Positions 1 through 8,569 of a stretch of DNA of 64,000 nucleotides are shown here, in pieces (position 1 is the first letter of the stretch; each line of letters opens with the position of its first letter). The stretch lies in contig JACKMZ010000002.1 in NCBI GenBank assembly GCA_024235135.1, positions 501,901-565,900 on the forward strand, given 5' to 3'. This DNA is from Gammaproteobacteria bacterium (GTDB taxonomy: Bacteria > Pseudomonadota > Gammaproteobacteria > Competibacterales > Competibacteraceae). The notes below the pieces were generated by a model. The model did not search any database, was not told the DNA's origin, and saw only the letters and a list, made by a program, of their open reading frames with translations. The translations under genes were made by a program, and so were the position numbers.

Positions 1-1058
1 CCGTCGCGCAGGATTCCCAGGGAAGCCGTGGAGCCAGCCGCCGTGGAACCCACCAGCGGGGGCAGTTCGTTCGAACGGTTCAGCTCCGTACCGTTATAGC
101 TGAGGATGACGTCCCCGGCTTTCAGCCCGGCTTTTTGGGCGGGACTGTTCGGCGTCACCTGGGCGACCAGGGCGCCGTGCGGCTTGTCCAGACCGAAAGA
201 TTGGGCCAGCGCCTGATTCATATCCTGGATCATCACGCCCAGCCAACCGTGATCGGCATGGCCTTCGGTTTTCAGCTGATCGGCGACATTCTTCGCGACG
301 TTGATGGGAATCGCGAAGGACAGACCCATGTAGCCGCCACTGCGGCTGTATATCTGGGAATTGACGCCGACCACGTTACCTTGCAGATCGAACAGCGGAC
401 CGCCCGAGTTGCCGGGATTCACCGCCACGTCGGTCTGGATGAAGGGAACGTAGGTGCCGTCCGGCAGACTGCGCGACAAGGCGCTGACCACGCCTTGCGT
501 GGCGGAATATTCGAAGCCGAAGGGCGCGCCGATGGCGAACACCCACTGGCCGACTTTCAGTTGGTCGGAATTGCCCAATTTGACCGTCGGCAGATTGCTG
601 GCGTTGATCTTGAGCAGGGCCACGTCGGTTTTCTCGTCGACACCCACGACCTTAGCGGGTAACTCGCGACGGTCGCTCAATGAAACCGTCACTTCATCGC
701 TATCGGCCACCACATGCGCATTGGTCATGATGTAACCGTCCGGCGAGATGATGAAACCGGAGCCCACGGCATGAGCTTCCGGGCTCGATGGCTCATCGGG
801 CATCTGCTGGAAAAAGCGTTTGAACAGCTCGGGAACGTCTTGATCATTGGGAAAGCCGAAGCGAGACGCTGGGTTGCCACTCGCTTTCCGGGTGGTATTG
901 ACGCTCACCACGGCATCTTTATTTTGCGCGATCAGGCCGGTGAAGTCCGGCAGTTCATTCGCCAGTGCTGGCAATGCCAACAGGCTCAACACCAGCAGCA
1001 TGACCCATCCTCGTCGCCAATCGATTAGGCCGGATAGGGGTTTTATTCGTGGGGACAT
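1..1058 (-). CDS. Do/DegP-like periplasmic serine endoprotease (3' end outside window)
   Basis: This is a trypsin-like HtrA/DegP protease that degrades or refolds damaged envelope proteins. It starts at ATG 1058 behind a GGAG ribosome site. The N-terminus has a hydrophobic export segment (about residues 18-34, ending ALA) and then the protease domain. The catalytic triad is visible: H115 (TNAHVV), D145 (EKTDVALL) and S218 (NPGNSGGP). A first PDZ domain begins near residue 265 (HGWLGV) and runs off the window edge, so about 352 residues are seen. A second PDZ domain is expected but cannot be checked. It follows the Mla-like genes on the same strand after a 130-nt gap, so co-transcription is possible but not shown. 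DegP, DegQ and MucD cannot be told apart from this fragment. Confidence 0.95.
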   Translation of the reverse strand, partial: MSPRIKPLSGLIDWRRGWVMLLVLSLLALPALANELPDFTGLIAQNKDAVVSVNTTRKASGNPASRFGFPNDQDVPELFKRFFQQMPDEPSSPEAHAVGSGFIISPDGYIMTNAHVVADSDEVTVSLSDRRELPAKVVGVDEKTDVALLKINASNLPTVKLGNSDQLKVGQWVFAIGAPFGFEYSATQGVVSALSRSLPDGTYVPFIQTDVAVNPGNSGGPLFDLQGNVVGVNSQIYSRSGGYMGLSFAIPINVAKNVADQLKTEGHADHGWLGVMIQDMNQALAQSFGLDKPHGALVAQVTPNSPAQKAGLKAGDVILSYNGTELNRSNELPPLVGSTAAGSTASLGILRD

Positions 1059-1188
1059 ACAGACTCTCCTCATTGCATAACCAGACTGACTTATGCCAGT
1101 TGCCGCTTATTGTCCCGAAGTCGATCTTAATGAAAGCTTGCTGCTGGATTACCAAACGTTAATGTGTCGGCTCGTGGAGCCCAACCGA

Positions 1189-2115
1189 TTACTCGTCGGG
1201 GTATTCCGCCCGCAATCGGTCCAGGCGTTGCCGCCACTGGGCATCCGCCAGTCTTTCGGCCAGCCGTTCGGCCCGCGCTCGGTCCTGTTCGGCCTCGGCT
1301 AACCGGTCCTGCGCCAGCCAGCTGCGCGCCGCCTGATAATAGCGGTCTACGGCTTCATCGAACTGGCCGGCTTGCGTGTAGGCGTCGCCGCCACGCCGCA
1401 AGGCTTTCGCCATGTCCCGATAGCGTCGATTGGCGCGCAGGATGTCGGCCTCCTCGTCGAATGCCTGGCCCGCTAATCGCGGTTGCCGGTTCAGTTGGTC
1501 GATCCGGCCGCGCACGCGGGCGCTATGCGCATGGACGGGCGTTACGGCGGGTTCCTCGCCCAGCAGAATTTGACTCGCCGCCAGATAGTGCGTCGCGGCG
1601 GCGCTGTCGCCTCGATCGCAGGCCAGATCCGCCTGCAGCAACGCGATCTGGGCGCGATGCAGGGCATCGGGCCGGGACTGGGGATCATCCAGCGCCCGGC
1701 GGAGTAGCCGCTCCGTCGCTTCCTGGTCATACGGCCCGGAGCGGACATGGCTCAAACGGGCTTGCGCCAACAGGACATCGGCCAGGGCTTGATGGTCCCG
1801 CGTCAATTCCCGTTCCGCTTCGGCGAGCAGGGCTTGAGCCTCGTCGAGTTGATCCAGGGCGATCAGACACAGGGCCAGATTGTAGGCTTGGCTGCCGATC
1901 GCCCCGGCATCGTCCATGACCTGAGCCCGGCGCAGAGCCAAGCGAAACTGCCGCGCCGCGATCTCGTATTGACCCTGTCGATAAGCCTGTCGCGCGGAAT
2001 GCGTGGCATTGACCATCTCCCGATCCTGCTGCGGGCGGTCATCGGGCGGTTGGCTGGAACAGCCGTAGGCGGCCAGGAGTAACAGGAGCGTTACGGTGCG
2101 CCGGGGCGTTTTCAT
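1189..2115 (-). CDS. Tetratricopeptide-repeat lipoprotein in Mla-like operon
   Basis: A 308-residue predicted lipoprotein. The N-terminus has a basic start, a Leu-rich stretch and a Cys at about residue 19 (AAYGC), which fits lipid attachment. The rest is alpha-helical and Ala/Arg/Gln-rich, with TPR-like units such as ARQAYRQGQYEIAARQF and AYNLALCLIALDQLDEAQ. Its ATG overlaps the stop codon of the upstream MlaD-family gene in an ATGA arrangement, so the two are probably translated together. It may take the place of a periplasmic or outer-membrane partner in the lipid-transport complex; no specific family was recognised. Confidence 0.8.
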   Translation of the reverse strand: MKTPRRTVTLLLLLAAYGCSSQPPDDRPQQDREMVNATHSARQAYRQGQYEIAARQFRLALRRAQVMDDAGAIGSQAYNLALCLIALDQLDEAQALLAEAERELTRDHQALADVLLAQARLSHVRSGPYDQEATERLLRRALDDPQSRPDALHRAQIALLQADLACDRGDSAAATHYLAASQILLGEEPAVTPVHAHSARVRGRIDQLNRQPRLAGQAFDEEADILRANRRYRDMAKALRRGGDAYTQAGQFDEAVDRYYQAARSWLAQDRLAEAEQDRARAERLAERLADAQWRQRLDRLRAEYPDE

Positions 2116-3149
2116 GGTTCCGTCAGGTCCGCCGGATTCAGCCGCAGGGAATCTTCCGGAGCGACGTGGTCACGCAACAGCCAGGTTTGTTGCAGGCTTT
2201 CCAAGGTGCGCGTGGTCTGCCGTAGCAGTTCCTGGGTTTGCAGCAACAGCGCGGGTACCTGATCACTTTGGCTGCGCAACAGGACGACGATCTTCCGGAC
2301 TTCGTCCAATGTGGCGTCGATGCGTTTGACGGCCTTTCTGGAATGCGCGATGAAATCCCGGATATTCGGCAATTCCTTGTTGACGGTCTTATTGGCCGTG
2401 GCGGTCAGGGTTTGCAGATTCTGCAACGCGCCTTGGGTCTGATTCAGCCGTTGGCCGGCGCTGTCCAGCAATTGCGCGATCGTTCCCAGGTTGCCGTTCA
2501 TCCGGGTCAACGCCTGCTCGAACTGGCTGCTGGTCTTGTCGTCCTTGATCAACTTCCGGAATACGCCGTCGCCGGTCAGCAAACGGTCGGTGATCTCGAC
2601 CAGATTGGCCGTGGCCAGACGGGTGTTGCGCAAGGTGACTTGCAGGTTGCCTTCCTCACTGCGCAAGCCTTCCAGGATATTTTCCACCAGGGTTACCACG
2701 TCTGGAGCGATGCGACAGGGCAGGCGGGCGCCGTTTTTGATCGGCGCGCCGCGGCCGGCGGTGATCTGCACGAAGGCGCCGCCGCCCAGGCTGAGCGTTC
2801 TTTTCACCAGCGCCTCGGAATCTGCGCGCACCAGCGGGATGAAATCGCCACGGACCTGCATATGGATGTGCAACCGATAACCTCGGTGTTCTCCGGTCGC
2901 GGATTCGAAGGCCACGTCCGTGACCAGACCGGCGACCGCGCCGAAAATCTTCACTTCCGCGCCCGGCGCGATACCCAGTACGCTGTCCGGCGGCAGGTCG
3001 GCCAGGGTCGCTTCCAGGCGCAGGGTATTGACGAACCAGTTGTGCGCTCTGCCCAACAGAAACAGTCCCAAACCCAACAGGACGAGGGTGATGGCGATAA
3101 AAACGCCTACCTTCAGTTCCACATACCGGAACGTGGGGCTGTTGTTCAT
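2112..3149 (-). CDS. MlaD-family (MCE domain) lipid transport protein
   Basis: A 345-residue membrane-anchored MCE protein. One N-terminal transmembrane helix (about residues 15-32) is followed by an MCE domain with the typical PGAEVKIFGAVAG-type segment, then a long helical C-terminal region (about residues 160-330) with repeated TATANK/TRTLESLQQT-like coiled-coil sequence. MlaD proteins bind phospholipid in the periplasm and sit on the MlaE permease. It lies 28 nt after the ABC ATPase-like gene and overlaps the TPR lipoprotein start, so it is in the middle of the operon. The long C-terminal extension resembles MCE proteins of the PqiB/Mce type more than short E. coli MlaD. Confidence 0.9.
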   Translation of the reverse strand: MNNSPTFRYVELKVGVFIAITLVLLGLGLFLLGRAHNWFVNTLRLEATLADLPPDSVLGIAPGAEVKIFGAVAGLVTDVAFESATGEHRGYRLHIHMQVRGDFIPLVRADSEALVKRTLSLGGGAFVQITAGRGAPIKNGARLPCRIAPDVVTLVENILEGLRSEEGNLQVTLRNTRLATANLVEITDRLLTGDGVFRKLIKDDKTSSQFEQALTRMNGNLGTIAQLLDSAGQRLNQTQGALQNLQTLTATANKTVNKELPNIRDFIAHSRKAVKRIDATLDEVRKIVVLLRSQSDQVPALLLQTQELLRQTTRTLESLQQTWLLRDHVAPEDSLRLNPADLTEP

Positions 3150-3177
3150 CCGCCGTCCGCCGGTTCCGGCGCGCGCT

Positions 3178-3867
3178 TCATGACCATTCCTCCGCCGCGG
3201 CTTCCGGGACCGCGTACTGCCAATCGGGATCGACCTGACGCCGTTCGTATTCGGTCAACTCACTGCTTAGCCATAACAGAGCCGTTCCTTGTCGGCGGGC
3301 CTCGGCCAGTTTGTCGAACAGCACGGGTATCGCCGCGGGATAGACGTCCAACAGGGGGTTTTCCAGGACGAGTAAAGTTTTGGGACCCAGCAGGGCGCGT
3401 ATCCACTGCGCCAGTTTCAAATCGTGGCGAGCCAATTGCGTGGGCCGCCGATGCGGGGTTTCGCCCAGCCCCAACTGCTCGGCCAAAGCATCGGCATGAC
3501 GCCGCAAACTCCGCAGGGAATCGGCGAAATGATGGCGCGCGGCCAGCAGAATATTTTCGTCCACATCCAGATTGCTCAGCCAGGCGTGCCCGGCGAATAG
3601 GCGTCCGATTCGGCCGCGGTGCGCGCTCAGCGCCTTGCCGTCCAGGGCGGACCAGGGGCGGTCGAGAAAACGAACGTAGCCGTTATCGGGTTCCAGCAGG
3701 CCCACGGCCAGGTCGCCGATCAGCGAGCAGCTTTCGGCTTGGGCTACGGTGAGTAGCACACATTCACCGGGTCCCAGCTTGAAAGTGATGGGACCCAAGC
3801 CGAATTGGCGGGTTTGCCAGTGGTGCAGCGAGACATCGACCAGTTCCAGCACGCCGTGATCCGTCAT
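3178..3867 (-). CDS. Degenerate ABC-type ATP-binding subunit (MlaF position)
   Basis: A 229-residue protein in the slot of the MlaF ATPase. It starts at ATG 3867, overlapping the permease stop as ATGA; longer reading-frame extensions upstream lie inside the permease and are rejected. The overall ABC fold can be followed, but the nucleotide-binding motifs are lost. The Walker A position (about residues 39-47) reads LTVAQAESC with no GK[ST]. The signature reads LARHD instead of LSGGQ. Walker B ends LLVLENP instead of LLLLDEP, and the H-loop position is Ser (WLSSEL). The frame is intact and neighbours are well conserved, so it looks like a maintained pseudo-ATPase rather than a decaying gene. 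ATP hydrolysis is doubtful. Confidence 0.8.
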   Translation of the reverse strand: MTDHGVLELVDVSLHHWQTRQFGLGPITFKLGPGECVLLTVAQAESCSLIGDLAVGLLEPDNGYVRFLDRPWSALDGKALSAHRGRIGRLFAGHAWLSNLDVDENILLAARHHFADSLRSLRRHADALAEQLGLGETPHRRPTQLARHDLKLAQWIRALLGPKTLLVLENPLLDVYPAAIPVLFDKLAEARRQGTALLWLSSELTEYERRQVDPDWQYAVPEAAAEEWS

Positions 3868-4601
3868 ATCAGCCTCAGCAGCGACAGCAGCACCGAAGCG
3901 ATGAACAAGGCCGCCAGGGCTTGCGGCAAGGCGCTCGCACCCGCCTGCGGGACTGCCGTCAGGACCGGCTCCACGGTCAAGCCGCGCACACAACAAATGG
4001 CCGCCGCCAGGAAACCGGGAATCAGGGATTTGGCCAGTAGCAAGCCAATGACCAGGGTATCCAGGGATAGGAAAACCGTAGCGGTGAAGGGTTGGTAACG
4101 CAAGGCGTGGATGTTGAGCAGCAGTCCGAAACCATAGCCGCCCAGCAGCGCGGTGGCGATGAACAGAACGGTCAGGCACAGGATCGCCAACGGTACGGCT
4201 AGCAGACGAGGGATGACCAGGTACAGAAAGGGATCGATGCCCTGGCTGTCCAGCACGCGGATTTCCTCCTGCACCACCATGTTCGCCAGTTCGGTCGTGA
4301 TGGCCGTACCGCTGCGGCTGATGACGACCAGATTGACCAGCAAAGGCGCTAAGTTCTCGATAACGATACCGACCACCAGCGGACCGAAAAACACCCGTTG
4401 ATCCACTTTATCGAGCCAGATGCCCAATTGCGCCACCACCGAGATCCCCACGGCCAGACCGGCGATGAGGGTCACGGGCAGGGCGTGCACGCCGGTGAAA
4501 TAGATCTGTCTGAGCAATACGTTGCGCACCGCCGGCGTCCAGGTGGACGGATGCAGGGCGAGCCACAGGCCCGACCCGATGACAGCGAGCACAAACAGCA
4601 C
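3864..4601 (-). CDS. MlaE-family ABC transporter permease
   Basis: A 245-residue inner-membrane permease of the MlaE/YrbE family. It starts with GTG at 4601 behind AGGGAGGT, 7 nt upstream. About five or six hydrophobic segments are present. The conserved family core is visible in the middle (PLVVGIVIENLAPLLVNL and RSGTAITTELANMVV), including the buried Glu/Arg region typical of MlaE. In Mla systems the permease homodimer links MlaF ATPases to the MlaD ring. This is the first gene of an operon running MlaE, ATPase-like, MlaD, TPR lipoprotein. The divergent gap to the cyclase-FHA gene probably holds its promoter. Confidence 0.92.
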   Translation of the reverse strand: MLFVLAVIGSGLWLALHPSTWTPAVRNVLLRQIYFTGVHALPVTLIAGLAVGISVVAQLGIWLDKVDQRVFFGPLVVGIVIENLAPLLVNLVVISRSGTAITTELANMVVQEEIRVLDSQGIDPFLYLVIPRLLAVPLAILCLTVLFIATALLGGYGFGLLLNIHALRYQPFTATVFLSLDTLVIGLLLAKSLIPGFLAAAICCVRGLTVEPVLTAVPQAGASALPQALAALFIASVLLSLLRLI

Positions 4602-4803
4602 GATACGGACCTCCCTGGACGTTCTGAATGAGAATCAGGCGGACGGGATCGACCCCGGCGGGGCGCTGGGCCGATGGCCAGTTTCACCGTAACCGCCGCG
4701 TGCTTGCAAGTCGTGGCATGCCATTCCCTGGAGTCGGGACGGGTCTGCAGGCCTCCGGGTTGGTGTATGATGACGTCAAACAATGAACTGAACGCCTGCA
4801 TTC

Positions 4804-5694
4804 ATGTCCGCTCAAGCTGCCACGACAACCATAGTGTTCGCCGATATTTGCCGCAGCACGCAACTGTTCGAACTCTATGGCGACGCGCGCGCCAGGGAAA
4901 TCGAGGCCGAGACGCTGTCCCTGCTCATCGAGAAAGCCGAAAAATACGAGGGAGAGATCGTCAAGACCATCGGTGACGAAGTGATGTGCCGCTTTTCCAA
5001 GCCGGAAAAGGCGGTGTTTTCGGCTTGCGAGATGCAGCGTGCGGTAACCCGCAGTCCCAGCCTGAGCCCGCTGAATCTGGCCATTCGGGTGGGCCTGCAT
5101 TGCGGCGAGGTCATCCTGGAAGACAACGACGTGTTCGGCGACGCCGTGAACACGGCGGCCCGTATGGCGGGTTTGGCGAAAGCTCAACAGATCATCACCA
5201 CGCAATCCACGGTCGACAGCCTGCCGGCGATCATGCGCCACACCGTCCGCAATCTCGGCGCCATCCCGGTGCGCGGCAAGAAGAGTCCGCTGGTCGTCTG
5301 CGAAGTGATTTGGCAGGAGGACACGTCCGACTTGACCACCCAATTCGAGACGATCAAGGAGCGTACCGGTCGTCCGCCACGCTTGTCGTTGACCTACAAC
5401 GACCGGCAGTTGGAGATTACGGTGGAGAATCAGCCTTTTTCATTAGGCCGGAATCCCAAGAGCCATCTCATCGTCGAAACCCGCTTCGTTTCCCGCAATC
5501 ATGCCAGTATCGAATACCGCCAGGGTAAGTTCGTTCTCACCGACAGCAGCACCAACGGGACTTATATCTACATGAACGATGGCAGAAAGGTATTCGTGCA
5601 TCGGGAGAGCTTTCCCCTCTACGGCGAGGGAAAAATCAGCCTGGGTCACGACAGCAGCGAATCGGAAACCATCTATTTTACTTTTCCCGAATAG
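4804..5694 (+). CDS. Class III nucleotide cyclase with C-terminal FHA domain
   Basis: A 296-residue cytosolic signalling protein. Residues 7-165 are a class III adenylate/guanylate cyclase domain. Both metal-binding Asp residues are present (D14 in FADI, D58 in KTIGDEV), as are the transition-state Asn and Arg (N116 and R120 in FGDAVNTAAR). The Lys at 54 and Asp at 109 favour ATP, so cAMP is the likely product. Residues about 200-296 form an FHA domain, with the phosphothreonine-binding signature LGRNP...VSRNHASI...SSTNGTYI. FHA domains read Ser/Thr phosphorylation, so a partner kinase such as the one at 28973-30826 is conceivable. No transmembrane segment is seen. No clear Shine-Dalgarno sequence precedes the ATG. 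Confidence 0.9.
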   Translation: MSAQAATTTIVFADICRSTQLFELYGDARAREIEAETLSLLIEKAEKYEGEIVKTIGDEVMCRFSKPEKAVFSACEMQRAVTRSPSLSPLNLAIRVGLHCGEVILEDNDVFGDAVNTAARMAGLAKAQQIITTQSTVDSLPAIMRHTVRNLGAIPVRGKKSPLVVCEVIWQEDTSDLTTQFETIKERTGRPPRLSLTYNDRQLEITVENQPFSLGRNPKSHLIVETRFVSRNHASIEYRQGKFVLTDSSTNGTYIYMNDGRKVFVHRESFPLYGEGKISLGHDSSESETIYFTFPE

Positions 5695-5716
5695 ACGGCA
5701 TCGAGCGCCGAGCGCA

Positions 5717-6814
5717 TTACCAGTGTGTTCCGGTGTTGGCTAGGCGGCCCACCGCCGGCGCCACAAGACTACCCAGATACAGATAATCCTCGGTTTCGGT
5801 CACCGAGGTGAGCATGGGATACTGTCCCTTCGGGTCCTGCAAATCCGCCACCACCACGCCGTAATCGGTGAAGGCGATGATATGCCCGTAGGACACCGCC
5901 TTGGGGCGTACGAACGCGGGCAGGCGTTGGATGATCCGGCGCAGCCAGGGTTTGCCCGCCCATTTGTCCAGCAGCGCGTTGCGGGGTGAGATCAAGGCCA
6001 CCCAGTAGCGGCCGTCTCGACCTCGGGTCAAATTGTCGGGAAAGCCGGGCAAGTCTTCCAGCAACAGTTCGGCCTGACCTTTCCGGTCCCCGGCGAGCCA
6101 CACTTTCAATATCCGGTAGGCGCCGGTTTCGACCACCAGGACATGGCTTTGGTCGGGGCTGACGGCCACCCCGTTGGCGAAATTCAAACTATCGATCACG
6201 GTCGATGTCTGGCGGGTGGCGGGGTCGAACACCAGCAGGCGGCCATGGCCGCCGTGTTCGAGAATATCGAGCAAACTGGCCTCATAGGCGCCGCCGGATG
6301 CTTCGGCGCCGAACCGGGTCGAGGAGTCGGTAAAGTAAATCTTGCCGTCGGCGGCGGTCGCTACGTTGTTGGCGTAGCCTATGGGAATGCCGTCGGCCGT
6401 GGTCGCCAGGGTCTCGATCCGGCCGTCGGGGGTGATGGCCAGCAGGCCACGGTAAGCGTCGGCGACGATCAAACGGCCTTGCGGATCGAAATCCAGGCCC
6501 AGAGGCCGGCCGCCCGTATTCACCCAGCGTTGGGGCTTTGCCTTGTCGGACTCGAAGCGCACGATCCAGCCGTCATGCGTGGCCGCGTAGATGCGCCCCT
6601 GGCTATCCAGCACGACATCTTCCGGGCCGTAATCGTCGCCTAACGGCAGCGTCTCTACGCCGCTGAGCCGTGTGTTGACGGCAAAAACTCCACTGTAGCC
6701 GGGATCGGGGGGTGGTTTCCATGCCACCGGCGTGATCGGTACCGGCCAAGCCAGCACATATCCCAGCAGTCCGACGGTCAGGATCAGAAGACCCCAGGCG
6801 ATTTTCTCTATCAT
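5717..6814 (-). CDS. SMP-30/strictosidine synthase-like beta-propeller protein
   Basis: A 365-residue protein anchored or exported by an N-terminal hydrophobic segment (about residues 5-24). The rest is a six-bladed beta-propeller of the SMP-30/gluconolactonase/strictosidine-synthase superfamily. Blade motifs include GPEDVVLDSQGRIYAAT, GRPLGLDFDPQGRLIVAD, YANNVATAADGKIYFTDSS and FANGVAVSPDQSHVLVVET. Members include lactonases and membrane-anchored arylesterases (APMAP-like). The substrate cannot be inferred. It stands alone, convergent with the cyclase-FHA gene. Confidence 0.85.
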   Translation of the reverse strand: MIEKIAWGLLILTVGLLGYVLAWPVPITPVAWKPPPDPGYSGVFAVNTRLSGVETLPLGDDYGPEDVVLDSQGRIYAATHDGWIVRFESDKAKPQRWVNTGGRPLGLDFDPQGRLIVADAYRGLLAITPDGRIETLATTADGIPIGYANNVATAADGKIYFTDSSTRFGAEASGGAYEASLLDILEHGGHGRLLVFDPATRQTSTVIDSLNFANGVAVSPDQSHVLVVETGAYRILKVWLAGDRKGQAELLLEDLPGFPDNLTRGRDGRYWVALISPRNALLDKWAGKPWLRRIIQRLPAFVRPKAVSYGHIIAFTDYGVVVADLQDPKGQYPMLTSVTETEDYLYLGSLVAPAVGRLANTGTHW

Positions 6815-6919
6815 GTTGTCCGGATCGAGTCACGGGTGGCGTTGACGGGCAGGGTGCGCGGGCGCCGAGTATAGCACCGGCGCCCATCGGGCGAGTCGCG
6901 CCTCTTACGACTTTGCGGA

Positions 6920-8557
6920 TTATTTGCGCGTGGGCAAGCCGTTCAGACGGGGAGCCAGGTAATGGGCGACGTGAGGCGGCTGTGTGCCCCGATGAAAGGA
7001 GTGAACCCGTTCCTGCAACTGTTTGTCCGCTTGGGTCACCCGCTGGTGATGCCGCAGATGCCCTAGCCAGGAATCTTCCATGAAGTATTCGACGAAGCGA
7101 CCGGGCCGTTCGGCGTCTTCGACCACGCCCCAGGTGACGGCGCCCGCGCGCCGGCGGGCATCGGCCTGTTCCGTCAAAGCCGCCAGGAAATCCTGTCGGT
7201 CGGACTCGTCCACCTGGTGCTCGATCATCACCATGACCGGTCCCCTATCATGGGGTGCGTCCAAGGTGACGATGGGTTGCGGCCAGTGCATGGAGGGCGA
7301 AAGATCCAGGCCCGCTCCCTGAGTGAGCTGGGCCTTCCAACTCAGCGGAATAGCCAGAAGCGCGCCGCTGGCGGCCAGCAGCAGGGCGGTGGGAAGCGTG
7401 CTGCTTTCGGCGATTTTTCCCCAGATCGCGCTACCCAGCGCCATCGAGCCAAAAAATACCGTCAGGAACACCGATAATCCCCGTGCCCGCACCCACTCTG
7501 GCAGAGCGAACTGGGCCGACACGCTGATGCTGGAAAGAATGGTGATCCAACTGGCCCCGAAAAGCAGGCAGCTCAGAACGGCGACGGCGGGTATCCGGCT
7601 GCTGGCCAAAAGCCCCATGACCAGGGCCGCGTTGGTGGTGGCCAGCCCCACCAGTACGCTGATATTGATCCGCCGTTTGAGGCGTGGCAACACCATGGCG
7701 CCGAGCACGGCGCCCAATCCCACCGAGCCCAGCAATATCCCGTACAGTTTGGCGCCGCCTTGCAACTCGTGTTTGGCGACCAAGGGTAGCAAGGCCCAAA
7801 ACGCGCTGCCGAAAATGAAAAAGGCCGCGCCCCGTAGCAAGGTGGCCTTGAGTGGGGCGCTGGCGTGGGTGTAGCGCAAACCCGTAACGATCGCGTTGCC
7901 CAAGGACTCGACCGGCAGAGTGTTGGGAGGTGAAGGCGGTGGCCGCCACCAACCCAGGGCGGCGATCACGCCGAGAAAACTCAGCGCATTGAAGGCAAAG
8001 GGCGCCGCCATGCCGATGCCGACGATCATGAAACCGGCCAGCGCCGGCCCAATGGCGCGACTGATGTTGATGCCCACGCTGTTGAGGGCTAGCGCCGCCT
8101 GCAAATCTTCGCGGGGAATCAACTGCGGGACGATCGCCTGCCAGGTTGGGGCCGAAAAAGCCGTGCCCGTCCCCAGGAGGAAAGCGAAAAACAGCAACAA
8201 ATAGGCATTCATCCAACCCAGCCAGACCAGGGTGGCGAGAACCGCCACGGTAATCGCCATGGCGGTTTGCATACCCATCAGGAGGCGCCGGCGGTCTAGG
8301 CTGTCCGCCAGCGCGCCGGCCGGTAGGGCAAATAGGAAGATCGGCAGGGTGGTGGCCGATTGAACCAGCGCGACCATCAGCGGAGACGGCGCCATCGAAG
8401 CCATGAGCCAGCTCGATCCCACATCGTTCATCCAGGTGCCGATGTTGGAAACGACGGTCGCGCACCACAGGATGGCGAATACCGAATGACGGAAAGGCGA
8501 CCAGGCCGAAATCCCTTCGGCCGGCGATTTTGCCGCGTTTGGCGGATTTTCGGACAT
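6920..8557 (-). CDS. MFS transporter fused to C-terminal monooxygenase-like domain
   Basis: A 545-residue inner-membrane transporter of the MFS_3 (enterobactin-exporter EntS-like) group. Residues 1-420 contain about 10-12 hydrophobic segments and the MFS signature between helices 2 and 3 (GALADSLDRRRLLM). Residues about 440-530 form a soluble tail starting VMIEHQVDESDRQDFLAAL, which looks like a dimeric alpha/beta-barrel (ABM type) domain. This fusion recurs among proteobacterial MFS_3 proteins and is usually annotated as an exporter of unknown substrate. It ends the minus-strand run after wrbA with a 12-nt gap, so the pair may be an operon. Confidence 0.88.
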   Translation of the reverse strand: MSENPPNAAKSPAEGISAWSPFRHSVFAILWCATVVSNIGTWMNDVGSSWLMASMAPSPLMVALVQSATTLPIFLFALPAGALADSLDRRRLLMGMQTAMAITVAVLATLVWLGWMNAYLLLFFAFLLGTGTAFSAPTWQAIVPQLIPREDLQAALALNSVGINISRAIGPALAGFMIVGIGMAAPFAFNALSFLGVIAALGWWRPPPSPPNTLPVESLGNAIVTGLRYTHASAPLKATLLRGAAFFIFGSAFWALLPLVAKHELQGGAKLYGILLGSVGLGAVLGAMVLPRLKRRINISVLVGLATTNAALVMGLLASSRIPAVAVLSCLLFGASWITILSSISVSAQFALPEWVRARGLSVFLTVFFGSMALGSAIWGKIAESSTLPTALLLAASGALLAIPLSWKAQLTQGAGLDLSPSMHWPQPIVTLDAPHDRGPVMVMIEHQVDESDRQDFLAALTEQADARRRAGAVTWGVVEDAERPGRFVEYFMEDSWLGHLRHHQRVTQADKQLQERVHSFHRGTQPPHVAHYLAPRLNGLPTRK

Positions 8558-8569
8558 TCGGGGGCGACG

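Noticed and set aside
2238..3752. 504-residue plus-strand frame over the MlaD region
   Set aside because: Antisense to well-supported MCE and ABC genes, with no recognisable domain.
3867..4179. N-terminal extension of the ABC ATPase-like frame
   Set aside because: It lies inside the permease gene and is a shadow frame; ATG 3867 overlaps the permease stop in an ATGA junction.
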